From: Clostridia bacterium | GTDB lineage: Bacteria > Bacillota > Clostridia > Oscillospirales > Acutalibacteraceae | Direction of reading: 5' to 3' | Length of the DNA stretch: 43,783 nucleotides | Assembly (NCBI GenBank): GCA_022767925.1 | Contig: JALENG010000098.1 | Coordinates: 1 to 43,783 of the forward strand | In this document: in pieces, positions 9,751 to 20,201 of the stretch | Layout: every line of letters starts with the position of its first letter | Position numbering within the stretch: the stretch's first letter is position 1 | Position numbers and translations under genes: made by a program | Notes under the pieces: generated by a model | The model's database searches: none | What the model was told of the DNA's origin: nothing | What the model saw: the letters and a program-made list of their open reading frames with translations, nothing else

Positions 9751-10080
9751 TTATCCGTTTTTGTCGTTAAAAATAATATCAGAGCCAACCGCCTGTTCCA
9801 CAAAATGCTTCACATTCCGGATGCCCACGCCGGTGTTGCCCGTTACCCCGGGGATGGGGATAATGGCCGGCAGGGGGGCAGTACTGTAATGCTCCAGCTC
9901 GTGGGAAAGTTCCTGGGCCAGCGCCTCGGTAATATAAACCACGGCGTAGTTGCCCTCGCACAGACGACGCAGCTGGTGGGCAGCCTGGGTCAGATCCCCG
10001 TCGGTGGGAAACACATCCAGGCCAAGGGCCCCAAAGCCGTAAATGCTGTCGTAATCTCCGATTACAGCCGCTTTATACAT
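9751..10080 (-). CDS. atpF: V-type ATP synthase subunit F
   Basis: 109 residues. The N-terminal KAAVIGDYDSIYGFGALG is the typical subunit F opening; the rest is a small alpha/beta fold ending in a helix that contacts subunit D. It overlaps the end of subunit C by 8 bases, so translation is coupled. In the rotary complex it binds the axle and can modulate ATP hydrolysis (family knowledge). A 73-base gap separates it from subunit A. Confidence 0.95.
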   Translation of the reverse strand: MYKAAVIGDYDSIYGFGALGLDVFPTDGDLTQAAHQLRRLCEGNYAVVYITEALAQELSHELEHYSTAPLPAIIPIPGVTGNTGVGIRNVKHFVEQAVGSDIIFNDKNG

Positions 10081-11044
10081 ACAAATCCCTCAGCCTTTCC
10101 TGGATGAGACCGTCATCCATGTGATTCCGTTTCCCGGCCAGCAGCACACGGACCGTGCTGATTTCATTCTGGCGGGCGAGGATATAGGCAACCAGCGGCC
10201 CCAAAGTGAAGGCCTCGTACTTCTGTCCGCGGATCAGTTCGATCACGCGGTCGTCGCACCACTTTTCAAAAGCGGAGGCCGAATCCTTCAGGGCTTCGAC
10301 GGCCGGTGCATACGGGGTCAACATCAGGTAACTAAGCAGGTCATCGCAGCTTTTCAGCGCGGCGGCCGTCAGCGAATCCAAGGACAGTGTGCGGCAGGGA
10401 GCCAGGGCCTCCTGCAAAAATGCACGGCTCTTCCCGGTTTTCTGGGCGCGCACGGCGATTTTAATATCGGCGATAGCGGTGGTCAGCTCGGCATATTCCC
10501 GGAGAAGATCGCATTCGCTGCTTTCGGCCGCTTTCTGTACGGCCATCAGGCAGGCGCGGTCCAGAAGAATGTCACACCGCTGGCCGTCCCGCGTCTGCAG
10601 CAGCAGCGAGGCTGCCTCGCGCCCGGGTTCGGCCAGAAAATCCGGCAGCAGTGAAAAATCATTTTGCTCAACCGCCCGCTGCATGGTCTCCGGCGGTACC
10701 GTACCGCCGCTCATATAGATGTGCGGGGGAGTTACCTTGGTGATTACGCTTTTTACGGCGGCCTTCAGATTGTTAAAGTCCTTGGGAAGACGCAGCACAT
10801 CAAAAACGCCGGGGTCGTGGACCAGTTCGCCGATAAAGCTCCAGATCTTCCGGTCCTCTTCGATCAGCATTTCTTCTGCGGAGAGATGGGTGGCGGTGTC
10901 CTTCCCCCAGCCCTTGTCCTGCAGGGTACGCAGACATTCTTCCTCGGTCTGGCACTGCATCAGGCGGCTGAGATCCGCCCGGGTCAGCAGCGCCATTTCG
11001 CGGCAGCGCACCCGGGCCACCGCATAGGTATACATTTCTGCCAT
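10073..11044 (-). CDS. atpC: V-type ATP synthase subunit C (rotor-axle adaptor)
   Basis: 323 residues, AtpC/NtpC family (vacuolar subunit d type). It begins MAEMYTYAVARVRCREMALL and is almost all helical, matching the funnel protein that joins the D/F axle to the K ring. The ribosome site AAAGGAGGAAG lies upstream of the ATG. It sits in the conserved place between E and F. Confidence 0.93.
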   Translation of the reverse strand: MAEMYTYAVARVRCREMALLTRADLSRLMQCQTEEECLRTLQDKGWGKDTATHLSAEEMLIEEDRKIWSFIGELVHDPGVFDVLRLPKDFNNLKAAVKSVITKVTPPHIYMSGGTVPPETMQRAVEQNDFSLLPDFLAEPGREAASLLLQTRDGQRCDILLDRACLMAVQKAAESSECDLLREYAELTTAIADIKIAVRAQKTGKSRAFLQEALAPCRTLSLDSLTAAALKSCDDLLSYLMLTPYAPAVEALKDSASAFEKWCDDRVIELIRGQKYEAFTLGPLVAYILARQNEISTVRVLLAGKRNHMDDGLIQERLRDLYV

Positions 11045-11087
11045 TCGGTCTTCCTCCTTTCATGGAATGATCCCCGTCATCATGGGG

Positions 11088-11681
11088 TCATGCGAACAGC
11101 ATCTGCTGCACCTTGTCCTGCAGCTCTTCCTGTTTGGCTGTGAACAAAGCGCGGAACGTACAATTTTCCTCGATGCCGCCGTACAAAAGGAGAAAACCAT
11201 CCTGAGCACGGGGGTCCGCCTCATCCTGCAGGGTGAGGGAGGCGCCCGCGGGCAGGGCTGCGTTCATTTTGGCGAGAAAATCCGCGGGCATGCGCGCGTG
11301 ATCCTTGGGCCCCAGAACGAGGACACCGGGCTGCGGCAGCGCATACTGTCGTCCCAGAGAAATCAGGGTGGAAAAATATTGGTCATCCGGCAGTTCGCAC
11401 AGGGTTTTCCGGGCCTCGTCGATCATCGAAGCGATGATCTTCTGCTTCTGACTGAGAACGCCGCGCCGGCGGGAGAGCTGAGCGGCCGAGGCGGCGCGCT
11501 CGCTGGATTCCTGCTGCAAAGCGGCTATCTTTTTGGTGGAATCCTCCTGCAGTGCCGTCAGCTGCTTTTGCGTATCCTGCTCAATGGCAGCGGCTTTCTG
11601 CCGGTATTCCTGCAGAATCCCGTCACAGCTTTTTTTGGTGTCCTGTGCGATCGCCTGCAAAATTGTGTCTAAACCTGTCAT
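11088..11681 (-). CDS. atpE: V-type ATP synthase subunit E (peripheral stalk)
   Basis: 197 residues. The N-terminal 100 or so residues are a charged, Gln/Lys/Glu-rich helix (coiled coil with subunit H), followed by a compact alpha/beta head that binds the top of A3B3. Similarity across the family is low, so the call leans on the coiled-coil layout and the position between K and C. GGGAGGGG precedes the ATG. Confidence 0.9.
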   Translation of the reverse strand: MTGLDTILQAIAQDTKKSCDGILQEYRQKAAAIEQDTQKQLTALQEDSTKKIAALQQESSERAASAAQLSRRRGVLSQKQKIIASMIDEARKTLCELPDDQYFSTLISLGRQYALPQPGVLVLGPKDHARMPADFLAKMNAALPAGASLTLQDEADPRAQDGFLLLYGGIEENCTFRALFTAKQEELQDKVQQMLFA

Positions 11682-11714
11682 GTGGAAGTGCCCCTCCCGA
11701 AGCAGTCAAAACAA

Positions 11715-14223
<2,509 letters not shown>

Positions 14224-14268
14224 AGAATCAACCTCCTTTACAAAATAATGGGATGTACTGTGGGGGAA

Positions 14269-14592
14269 TTATCCCACCACCGTTTGAATCAGGGCCTGAA
14301 TGACGTCGTCTTTTCGGTCCAGACTCTTTTTCTGCATGTCGTTCTGCAATCGCTCAGTTTCAGCTTTTTCCCGGTAAAGGAGTTCCTTCGCCGCAAAATC
14401 AGCCTGCTGCTGTGCGGCTTTCTCTTCCTGAGCTGCCGCTAACCGGGCTTTTTCCAGTTGTTCCTTGGCGTCTTTTTTGGTCTTTTCCAGCAGCAGCTCA
14501 CCGCTCTCTTTCGCACGGAGCAGCTCCTTTTGGGCGTTTTCCTCCGCCTTTTTGACAGCCTCCAGGGCTTTTTCCGCCAATGAGATCACCAC
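14269..14592 (-). CDS. atpH: V-type ATP synthase subunit H/G (peripheral stalk coiled coil)
   Basis: 107 residues, almost wholly one charged coiled coil (Ala/Glu/Lys/Gln-rich), the expected partner helix of subunit E. The start is one of two adjacent GTG codons (14592 or 14589) after AAAGGAT; no ATG suits. It is the first gene of the operon. The sequence alone would only say coiled coil; the position before subunit I gives the name. Confidence 0.85.
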   Translation of the reverse strand: MVISLAEKALEAVKKAEENAQKELLRAKESGELLLEKTKKDAKEQLEKARLAAAQEEKAAQQQADFAAKELLYREKAETERLQNDMQKKSLDRKDDVIQALIQTVVG

Positions 14593-14651
14593 CTTATCCT
14601 TTCATTTTCATTTTTATCTGTCTACCGAAATGAACGGGTCGGTATCCCCTG

Positions 14652-14683
14652 CGGCAGAAAAAGCGAATGGCACTTTTCTGCCG
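14652..14683 (-). other. Hairpin in the V-ATPase leader RNA
   Basis: 10-bp arms (14652-14661 and 14674-14683) within the roughly 150-base untranslated leader of the operon. No U-run follows on the minus strand, so it is more likely a stability or regulatory structure than a terminator. Confidence 0.45.
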
Positions 14684-14748
14684 GTAAACAGAAAAAGCCG
14701 GATTAACAAAAAGAAAGCCTGCCGTTTGCTTCCCTTTAATCTCCCTAA

Positions 14749-14777
14749 ATTATAAACGACAGGGGAGGCAATGTCAA
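14749..14777 (-). promoter_or_regulatory. Consensus promoter of the V-ATPase operon
   Basis: Read on the minus strand: TTGACA (14772-14777), 17-bp spacer, TATAAT (14749-14754), both perfect. Transcription would start near 14742 and run through all nine genes to the terminator at 5788-5825. It lies back to back with the ilv promoter. Confidence 0.9.
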
Positions 14778-14933
14778 AGAAATCAAAAAAAATGAATCCC
14801 GGTTTCACAAAAAATTCACAAAGCCGGTTCGGTGATGGAAAGCCGGCGGACAAAAAGGGGCACATCTCGCCTATAGAGAAGGGAAACGAATTTTCCGCAG
14901 AGGCCCTGGCACAAAGCGATAAAAAACTTTTGC

Positions 14934-14962
14934 TTGACAAAACGGGAAAACTCTCCTATTAT
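14934..14962 (+). promoter_or_regulatory. Promoter of the T-box/ilv operon
   Basis: TTGACA (14934-14939), 17-bp spacer, TATTAT (14957-14962). Transcription would begin near 14969, at the 5' edge of the T-box leader. Confidence 0.85.
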
Positions 14963-14968
14963 GAAAAT

Positions 14969-15270
14969 AACTTCATAGAAAAATGCGCCGAAAGGGACAG
15001 GAATGCAGATGCGTTTTCAAAAAGAGAGCTGCCGGTTGGTGGAAGGCAGCGGAACCGCTGCAGTCGATCACCCTGGAGCAGACCGCTGAACTCTGACAAG
15101 GTCAGAAAGTAAACCGGTCCGGAATTCCCCCGTTATCATGGGAGAGGCATTGCTGGATGCCTGTAAAGCGGCCGCCGAAGGCGGCAAAAAGAGTGGTACC
15201 GCGGAGTACACCTGACATGGAAAGCAGGCCTTCGTCTCTTGAAAACAGAGACGAAGGCTTTTGTTTCTTT
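14969..15270 (+). ncRNA. T-box riboswitch controlling ilvBNA, probably leucine-specific
   Basis: Stem I is recognised by GAGAG (15024-15028) and the GGTTGGTGGAA loop closed by GCTGCC/GGCAGC. The 3' side of stem I reads GCTGAACTCTGA; the likely specifier triplet is CTC (15091-15093, Leu), with ATC at 15066-15068 (Ile) as a less well placed alternative. The T-box proper, AGAGTGGTACCGCGG, lies at 15190-15204; its TGGT would pair with a tRNA ACCA end. A strong terminator follows at 15228-15265. Known mechanism: uncharged tRNA stabilises the antiterminator and turns on the operon. The stretch between the V-ATPase and ilv genes (14593-15321) is thus leader and promoter, not coding. Confidence 0.93.
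15228..15265 (+). terminator. T-box regulated terminator
   Basis: 12-bp arms GCCTTCGTCTCT (15228-15239) and its complement (15247-15258) with a TTTTGTTTCTTT tail. It is the off-state of the riboswitch, 57 bases before the ilvB start. Confidence 0.92.
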
Positions 15271-15321
15271 ATCAACAGATCTTGTGGGAAAAGGCCACGA
15301 GTATGCAAGGAGGAAGAGAAA

Positions 15322-16992
15322 ATGCAGCTGAATGGTTCGGATATTATCATGGAATGTCTGCTGGAGCAGGGCGTGGATACCGTTTTCGGGTATCCGGGCG
15401 GCGCTGTTTTGAACATTTACGATGCACTTTACAAGTACAGAGACCGCATCCGTCATATCGAGACCAGCCATGAGCAGGGGGCTGCCCATGCGGCCGATGG
15501 GTATGCCCGCGCCAGCGGGAAGACCGGAGTGGTCATCGCGACCTCCGGCCCCGGCGCGACGAATCTGGTGACTGGGATCGCCACGGCTTATATGGATTCC
15601 ATCCCCATGGTGGCGATTACCGGCAACGTGGGGCGCAGTCTGCTGGGGCTGGACAGCTTCCAGGAGGTGGATATCACCGGAGTGACCATGCCCATTACCA
15701 AGCACAACTATATTGTCAAGGACATCCGCCAGCTGGCCGATACGATCCGAGAGGCGTTTTATCTGGCCCAGGAGGGGCGCCGCGGCCCAGTGCTGGTGGA
15801 TATTCCCAAGGACATCTCCGCCCAGGTCACCGAGTACGAGCCGAAGGCCCCGGTCTGCCCGCCTCTTCCGGTCGGACCCTCTCAGCGGGAAATTGCGAAT
15901 GTGGCCGAGCTGCTGTCCAAAGCCCGGCGCCCGTTTTTGTATCTGGGCGGCGGTGTGATGGCCGCCGAGGGCAGTGCCGCAGCGAAGGAGCTGGCTGAAC
16001 GGCTGGATGCACCGGTCGCCTGTTCGCTGATGTGCCAGGGCGGTTTTGACCAGCACAACCGGCGGTATATGGGTATGCTGGGCATGCACGGCACCAAGGT
16101 ATCGGCGTTGGCACTGAAAAACTGCGACCTGTTTGTGGCCATCGGCACCCGGTTTTCCGACCGCGTGCTGTGCAACGCCTCAACCTTTGCCACCCACTGC
16201 AAAATTGTGCAGATTGATATCGACCCCGCCGAGATTGACAAAAACATTCTGGTGGACAGCAAGCTGTGCGGTGATGCCCGCCTGATTATGGAGCAGCTGC
16301 TGGAAAACCTGCCCCAGCAGCACCACGAGGAGTGGATGAAGCAGGTGGATGCCTGGCAGCAGGAGTACCCGCTGGTGCAAAAAAACGGGGAAACCGATTA
16401 TCCCACCCCCCAGTATGTGCTGGAAACGCTGGACCGGCTGACCGATGGCGAGGCCATTCTCACCACCGAGGTGGGCCAGCATCAGATGTGGGCCGCCCAG
16501 TTCTACCGATTCCGCCATACGCGCCAGTTCCTCTCCTCCGGAGGACTGGGAACCATGGGCTATGGGCTGGGGGCTTCCATCGGTGCCCAGTTGGCCTGTC
16601 CGGAGAAGCAGGTGATCAACATCGCCGGTGACGGCAGCTTCCACATGAACTGTAATGAGCTGTCTACGGCCTCGAAATACGGAATCCCGGTGATCGAGCT
16701 GCTGTTTAATAACCAGGTGCTGGGAATGGTGCGCCAGTGGCAGAAGCTCTTCTATGGTGGGCGCTTCTCCCAGACAACGCTGGAGAAGAAGACCAATTAT
16801 GAGCTGTTGGCCCAGGCGTTCGGCGTGCAGGCCATGACCATCCGCACCAAAGAGGATGTAGAGCCGGTGCTGACGGCCGCTTTGCAGGCCGAGGGACCGG
16901 TGCTGATCAACTGCCTGACCGACCCGGACTGCAATGTACTGCCTATGGTGCCCGCTGGTGCTTCGGCGGAAGAACCGCTGCTGGAGATGTAA
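15322..16992 (+). CDS. ilvB: Acetolactate synthase large (catalytic) subunit
   Basis: 556 residues. The start is the ATG at 15322 after AAGGAGGAAGAGAA; the longer frame reads back through the T-box. Three thiamine-enzyme domains: pyrimidine-binding (1-165) with the catalytic Glu51 in TSHEQGAAHAADGYA, a central FAD-type domain (about 190-330), and the pyrophosphate-binding domain with GDGSFHMN...LFNN. It condenses two pyruvates to acetolactate, or pyruvate with 2-oxobutyrate to acetohydroxybutyrate, the first shared step to Val, Leu and Ile. The adjacent regulatory subunit indicates the anabolic enzyme. The T-box ties it to branched-chain aminoacyl-tRNA levels. Confidence 0.97.
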   Translation: MQLNGSDIIMECLLEQGVDTVFGYPGGAVLNIYDALYKYRDRIRHIETSHEQGAAHAADGYARASGKTGVVIATSGPGATNLVTGIATAYMDSIPMVAITGNVGRSLLGLDSFQEVDITGVTMPITKHNYIVKDIRQLADTIREAFYLAQEGRRGPVLVDIPKDISAQVTEYEPKAPVCPPLPVGPSQREIANVAELLSKARRPFLYLGGGVMAAEGSAAAKELAERLDAPVACSLMCQGGFDQHNRRYMGMLGMHGTKVSALALKNCDLFVAIGTRFSDRVLCNASTFATHCKIVQIDIDPAEIDKNILVDSKLCGDARLIMEQLLENLPQQHHEEWMKQVDAWQQEYPLVQKNGETDYPTPQYVLETLDRLTDGEAILTTEVGQHQMWAAQFYRFRHTRQFLSSGGLGTMGYGLGASIGAQLACPEKQVINIAGDGSFHMNCNELSTASKYGIPVIELLFNNQVLGMVRQWQKLFYGGRFSQTTLEKKTNYELLAQAFGVQAMTIRTKEDVEPVLTAALQAEGPVLINCLTDPDCNVLPMVPAGASAEEPLLEM

Positions 16993-17007
16993 GGAGGAGT
17001 GCGAAAG

Positions 17008-17496
17008 ATGAATCAGGAAGAAAAGGATTTTATCCTCTCGGTACAGGTAAAGAACCATTCCGGTGTGCTGCAGCGCATTTCCGGCCTGTTCAGCCGGCGC
17101 TGCTATAATATCAAAAGTATTGTCGCGGCCCAGACCATCAACCCGGATCTGACGGAAATTCTGATTGTGGTCACCGGTGACGACCGCGTGGTCAGCCAGG
17201 TGAAAAAGCAGGTGGAAAAGCTGGTGGATGTGGTGCGTGTGACCGTGCTGGATCCCAACAGCTGCATCGCCCGTGAGCACATGCTGATTGCGGTGAACCG
17301 CACCCTGGAAAACCGAAACCGCCTGCTGGGCATCGCCCAGGTGTTCCACGCCGAGGTACTGTACGTCACCGAGGATACGGTGCTGTTCGAAGTGGTGGGA
17401 ACCCCGGCGACGCTGGACTCGTTTGTGCGGCTGTTCGCCCAGGAGGAAATCAAGAAAATGCTGCGCACCGGTACCATGGCCATTCAGCTGGACTGA
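17008..17496 (+). CDS. ilvN: Acetolactate synthase small (regulatory) subunit
   Basis: 162 residues from the ATG at 17008, with AAGGAGG about 10 bases upstream; a GTG at 16999 is too near that site. The N-terminal ACT domain (about 8-85) has the typical LSVQVKNHSGVLQRISGLF and YNIKSI; a C-terminal domain (about 90-162) completes the usual form. It binds valine and gives feedback control while activating the catalytic subunit. 15 bases downstream of ilvB and plainly co-transcribed. Confidence 0.95.
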   Translation: MNQEEKDFILSVQVKNHSGVLQRISGLFSRRCYNIKSIVAAQTINPDLTEILIVVTGDDRVVSQVKKQVEKLVDVVRVTVLDPNSCIAREHMLIAVNRTLENRNRLLGIAQVFHAEVLYVTEDTVLFEVVGTPATLDSFVRLFAQEEIKKMLRTGTMAIQLD

Positions 17497-17532
17497 CCGG
17501 CCGGCGATAGAAAGAAAGAAGGAACGAAGAAC

Positions 17533-18723
17533 ATGCTGACCCTGGATAAAATTTACTCCGCCCGTTTTGCCCTGAATTCCGTTCTGCGCCATACCGATCT
17601 GATTAAGACCAGCCTGCGCGAGGACTGTGAGGTGTATCTCAAACCCGAGTGCCTGCAGGTGACGGGTTCGTTTAAAGTGCGCGGCGCCTACTACAAGATT
17701 TCGCAGCTCTCCGAGGAGGAGAAGGCCCGGGGCGTCATCGCCTGCTCGGCGGGCAACCATGCTCAGGGGGTGGCGCTGGCCGCGCAGAAAAACGGCATCC
17801 GCGCCAACATCTGCATTCCCGACGGGGCCCCAATCTCCAAGGTGGAAGCCACCAAGAGCTACGGCGCCCAGGTCACCCTGGTCAAAGGTGTGTATGACGA
17901 CGCTTACCGCAAAGCGGTGGAGCTGCAGCAGGAGAGCGGCGCCACCTTTATTCATCCGTTCAATGATGAAAACGTAATCGCCGGACAGGGGACCATCGGA
18001 CTGGAGATTCTGGATGAGCTGGCCGACGCGGATGTGGTGGTTGTGCCGGTGGGCGGCGGCGGCCTGATCAGCGGCGTGGCCTTCGCGGTGAAATCCCTGA
18101 ATCCCCGGTGCAAGGTCTACGGCGTGCAGAGTGCCGGTGCTCCCAGTATGGTGAAGAGCTTGCAGGAGCACAAAATCCAGAAGCTGGATTCCGTCTCTAC
18201 GATTGCCGACGGCATCATGGTCAAGGAACCGGGCGATTTGACGTATGATCTGTGCAGCCGGTATGTGGACGATGTGGTCACCGTCACCGATGACGAGGTT
18301 TCCACCGCGATTCTGACCCTGATCGAAAAGCAGAAGATGATCGCCGAAGGTGCCGGTGCCGTATCGCTGGCAGCTGTGATGTTCGACAAGATCGACGTCA
18401 AGGGCAAAAAGGTGGTTGCCGTGATCAGCGGCGGCAACATTGATGTGACCATCCTGTCCCGTGTGATTGGCCGCGGCCTGTTGAAAACCGGCCGCAGTGC
18501 CGAGTTTACGATAGAGCTGCCGGATAAGCCCGGCCAGCTGGTGGCAGTCTCCAGCATTGTGGCGGGGTTGGGCGCCAATGTGGTCGCCGTACACCATGAT
18601 CATGCCGGAGAGGACCACGATATCACCGCCTGCACCCTGCGCCTGTGCGTGGAGACAAGGGATCACGAGCATGTGCAGTGTATTCGTCAGGCCCTGGAGC
18701 AGGCCGGGTACCGTCTGCTGTAA
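17533..18723 (+). CDS. ilvA: Threonine ammonia-lyase with C-terminal ACT domain
   Basis: 396 residues. The PLP lysine is K48 in GSFKVRGA, the phosphate-binding loop is GGGGL (174-178), and SAGNHAQGVA is the family's substrate-side loop. Residues from about 325 form a single ACT domain (EFTIELPDKPGQLVAVSSIV), shorter than the double domain of E. coli IlvA. It makes 2-oxobutyrate from threonine for isoleucine synthesis. Being third in a T-box ilv operon argues for the biosynthetic role over the catabolic TdcB role, though the size fits either. Followed by a terminator at 18755-18792. Confidence 0.94.
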   Translation: MLTLDKIYSARFALNSVLRHTDLIKTSLREDCEVYLKPECLQVTGSFKVRGAYYKISQLSEEEKARGVIACSAGNHAQGVALAAQKNGIRANICIPDGAPISKVEATKSYGAQVTLVKGVYDDAYRKAVELQQESGATFIHPFNDENVIAGQGTIGLEILDELADADVVVVPVGGGGLISGVAFAVKSLNPRCKVYGVQSAGAPSMVKSLQEHKIQKLDSVSTIADGIMVKEPGDLTYDLCSRYVDDVVTVTDDEVSTAILTLIEKQKMIAEGAGAVSLAAVMFDKIDVKGKKVVAVISGGNIDVTILSRVIGRGLLKTGRSAEFTIELPDKPGQLVAVSSIVAGLGANVVAVHHDHAGEDHDITACTLRLCVETRDHEHVQCIRQALEQAGYRLL

Positions 18724-18754
18724 AAGAGCAGCTTTGGCCGGAGGAAAGATGGAG

Positions 18755-18792
18755 AATGCCGGGCGGCCCCCAGCGGGTGCCCGGTATTTTTT
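18755..18792 (+). terminator. Terminator of ilvBNA
   Basis: A 10-bp stem with one G-U pair (18755-18764 with 18779-18788), followed by a T-run. Confidence 0.75.
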
Positions 18793-18803
18793 GCGAAAAA
18801 CCC

Positions 18804-18832
18804 TTGACAGGATTTTTTGGATTTGATATCAT
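18804..18832 (+). promoter_or_regulatory. Promoter of the SPFH/RHH operon
   Basis: TTGACA (18804-18809), 17-bp spacer, TATCAT (18827-18832). The -10 lies inside the palindrome at 18823-18843. Confidence 0.75.
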
Positions 18833-18843
18833 TATGATATCAA
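18823..18843. promoter_or_regulatory. Operator-like perfect palindrome over the -10 box
   Basis: 9-bp arms TTGATATCA (18823-18831) and TGATATCAA (18835-18843) around TTA. Its placement over the -10 and start point is that of a repressor site. The ribbon-helix-helix protein made by the operon is an obvious candidate ligand, by inference. Confidence 0.6.
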
Positions 18844-18874
18844 CTTGAAGGTTGCGGAAAAGGGAGGAAAAATT

Positions 18875-19894
18875 ATGAAAGAGATTGTATTCAAAAACCG
18901 GAAAAACGGCATGATGGTCCTGCTGCTGACGGTTCTTTTGTATCTGGCGGCACTGGGCGGCTGCATCTGGTCGGGTGTTCTGATGGAGCAGGGGGTCAAT
19001 ACGGTGGTGTGGCTGGTGATCAGCATCGTGTGGCTGTGCCTGGGCTGGATCCCGGCAATGGGACTGAAAGTGCTGGGCCCGCAGGAGGCACTGGTGCTGA
19101 CGCTGTTCGGAAAGTACATCGGTACGCTGCGGGAAGAGGGGTTCTATTTTGTCAACCCGTTCTGCAGTGCGGTAAATCCGGCGGCGGCCACCCGGCTGAA
19201 GCAGAGCGGCGATGTGGGTGGTATCCGCAAGAGCCTGCAGGAGCAGGGGCTGAACGTGAACATGGGTGCAGCGGTTCCCAACCGGAAAATTTCGCTGAAG
19301 GTCATGACGCTGAACAACGACCGACAGAAGATTAACGACTGTCTGGGCAACCCAGTGGAAATCGGCATTGCTGTCATGTGGCGGGTGGTGGATACGGCTA
19401 AAGCGGTGTTCCATGTGGACAACTACAAGGAGTATCTGTCCCTGCAGTGCGACAGCGCCCTGCGGAATATTGTGCGCATGTATCCCTATGATATCGCCCC
19501 CAATGTGGATACAACCGGCGACGGTATCGCTGATGAAGGCAGCTTGCGCGGTTCCAGTGAGCTGGTGGCCGACCGTATCCGCGACGAAATCCAGAGAAAG
19601 GTGGAGGATGCCGGACTGGAGATTCTGGAGGCCCGGATTACTTATCTGGCCTATGCACCGGAGATCGCGGCCGTCATGCTGCAGCGGCAGCAGGCTTCGG
19701 CGGTGATCGACGCCAGAAAGATGATTGTGGATGGTGCGGTCGGTATGGTGGAGATGGCCCTGCAGCGCCTGAACGAAAACCAGATGGTCACGCTGGATGA
19801 AGAGCGCAAGGCAGCTATGGTTTCCAACCTGCTGGTGGTGCTGTGCGGAAACCACGATGTACAGCCGGTCGTCAACTCCGGGAGCCTGTACTGA
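18875..19894 (+). CDS. SPFH/Band 7 domain membrane protein
   Basis: 339 residues, starting at the ATG after AGGGAGGAAAAATT. Two membrane segments (about 12-35 and 41-65) are followed by an SPFH domain: [28 protein letters not shown] is its typical first strand region, and [24 protein letters not shown] a typical later one. The end (about 270-339) is a helical segment. By family knowledge such stomatin/flotillin-like proteins form oligomers that organise membrane domains, often with proteases or stress systems. Here the partner is a small DNA-binding-type protein. The specific role is unknown. Confidence 0.88.
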   Translation: MKEIVFKNRKNGMMVLLLTVLLYLAALGGCIWSGVLMEQGVNTVVWLVISIVWLCLGWIPAMGLKVLGPQEALVLTLFGKYIGTLREEGFYFVNPFCSAVNPAAATRLKQSGDVGGIRKSLQEQGLNVNMGAAVPNRKISLKVMTLNNDRQKINDCLGNPVEIGIAVMWRVVDTAKAVFHVDNYKEYLSLQCDSALRNIVRMYPYDIAPNVDTTGDGIADEGSLRGSSELVADRIRDEIQRKVEDAGLEILEARITYLAYAPEIAAVMLQRQQASAVIDARKMIVDGAVGMVEMALQRLNENQMVTLDEERKAAMVSNLLVVLCGNHDVQPVVNSGSLY

Positions 19895-19895
19895 G

Positions 19896-20105
19896 ATGGC
19901 CGAGAGAAATCAGCCCAAAAAGCAGGTGCCGCTGCGCCTGTCGGCCAAGCTGTACGACGCCATTGCCGCCTGGGCAGAGGACGATTTTCGCTCGGTCAAC
20001 GGGCAGATCGAGTACCTTTTGACGGAATGCGTGCGCCAGCGGAAGAAAAACGGGAAATATGTATCCGATCAGCTGGATGTCCCGCCGGAATTGGATATTG
20101 AGTAA
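19896..20105 (+). CDS. Arc/CopG-like ribbon-helix-helix protein
   Basis: 69 residues. [20 protein letters not shown] resembles the beta-strand plus first helix of Arc-type ribbon-helix-helix proteins, and [20 protein letters not shown] the second helix, with the usual SxNxxIEYLL signature. The ATG follows the SPFH stop by one base and no good ribosome site is seen, so it is probably translated by coupling. RHH proteins are usually dimeric DNA binders; it may repress its own operon through the palindrome at 18823-18843. An antitoxin role is possible, but no toxin-like gene is adjacent; a link to the SPFH protein is favoured. Confidence 0.8.
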   Translation: MAERNQPKKQVPLRLSAKLYDAIAAWAEDDFRSVNGQIEYLLTECVRQRKKNGKYVSDQLDVPPELDIE

Positions 20106-20107
20106 AA

Positions 20108-20168
20108 AAGACCCCTGTGAAAGCCGAACAGTGATGCCTGTTCGCAAAATCACAGGGTTCTTTTTTGA
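20108..20168. terminator. Terminator of the SPFH/RHH operon
   Basis: Outer stem CCCTGTGA/TCACAGGG with a nested stem CGAACAG/CTGTTCG, followed by TTTTTT. The A-run at 20104-20109 lets it also serve the convergent flippase gene ending at 20202. Confidence 0.8.
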
Positions 20169-20201
20169 TTCCTGCCGTCATACGGGCGGGCTGGAGCCGG
20201 A

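Noticed and set aside
14771-15112. 113-residue plus-strand frame between the V-ATPase and ilv operons
   Set aside because: It runs through the ilv promoter and T-box stem I, has no ribosome site and a low-complexity Lys/Ser-rich product.
16180-18672. 830-residue frame antisense to ilvB-ilvN-ilvA
   Set aside because: It mirrors well-identified genes on the plus strand; His/Gln/Gly-rich composition is typical of antisense frames in GC-rich DNA.
19896-20105. RHH protein as antitoxin of a toxin-antitoxin pair
   Set aside because: No small toxin gene adjoins; the upstream partner is a large SPFH membrane protein.
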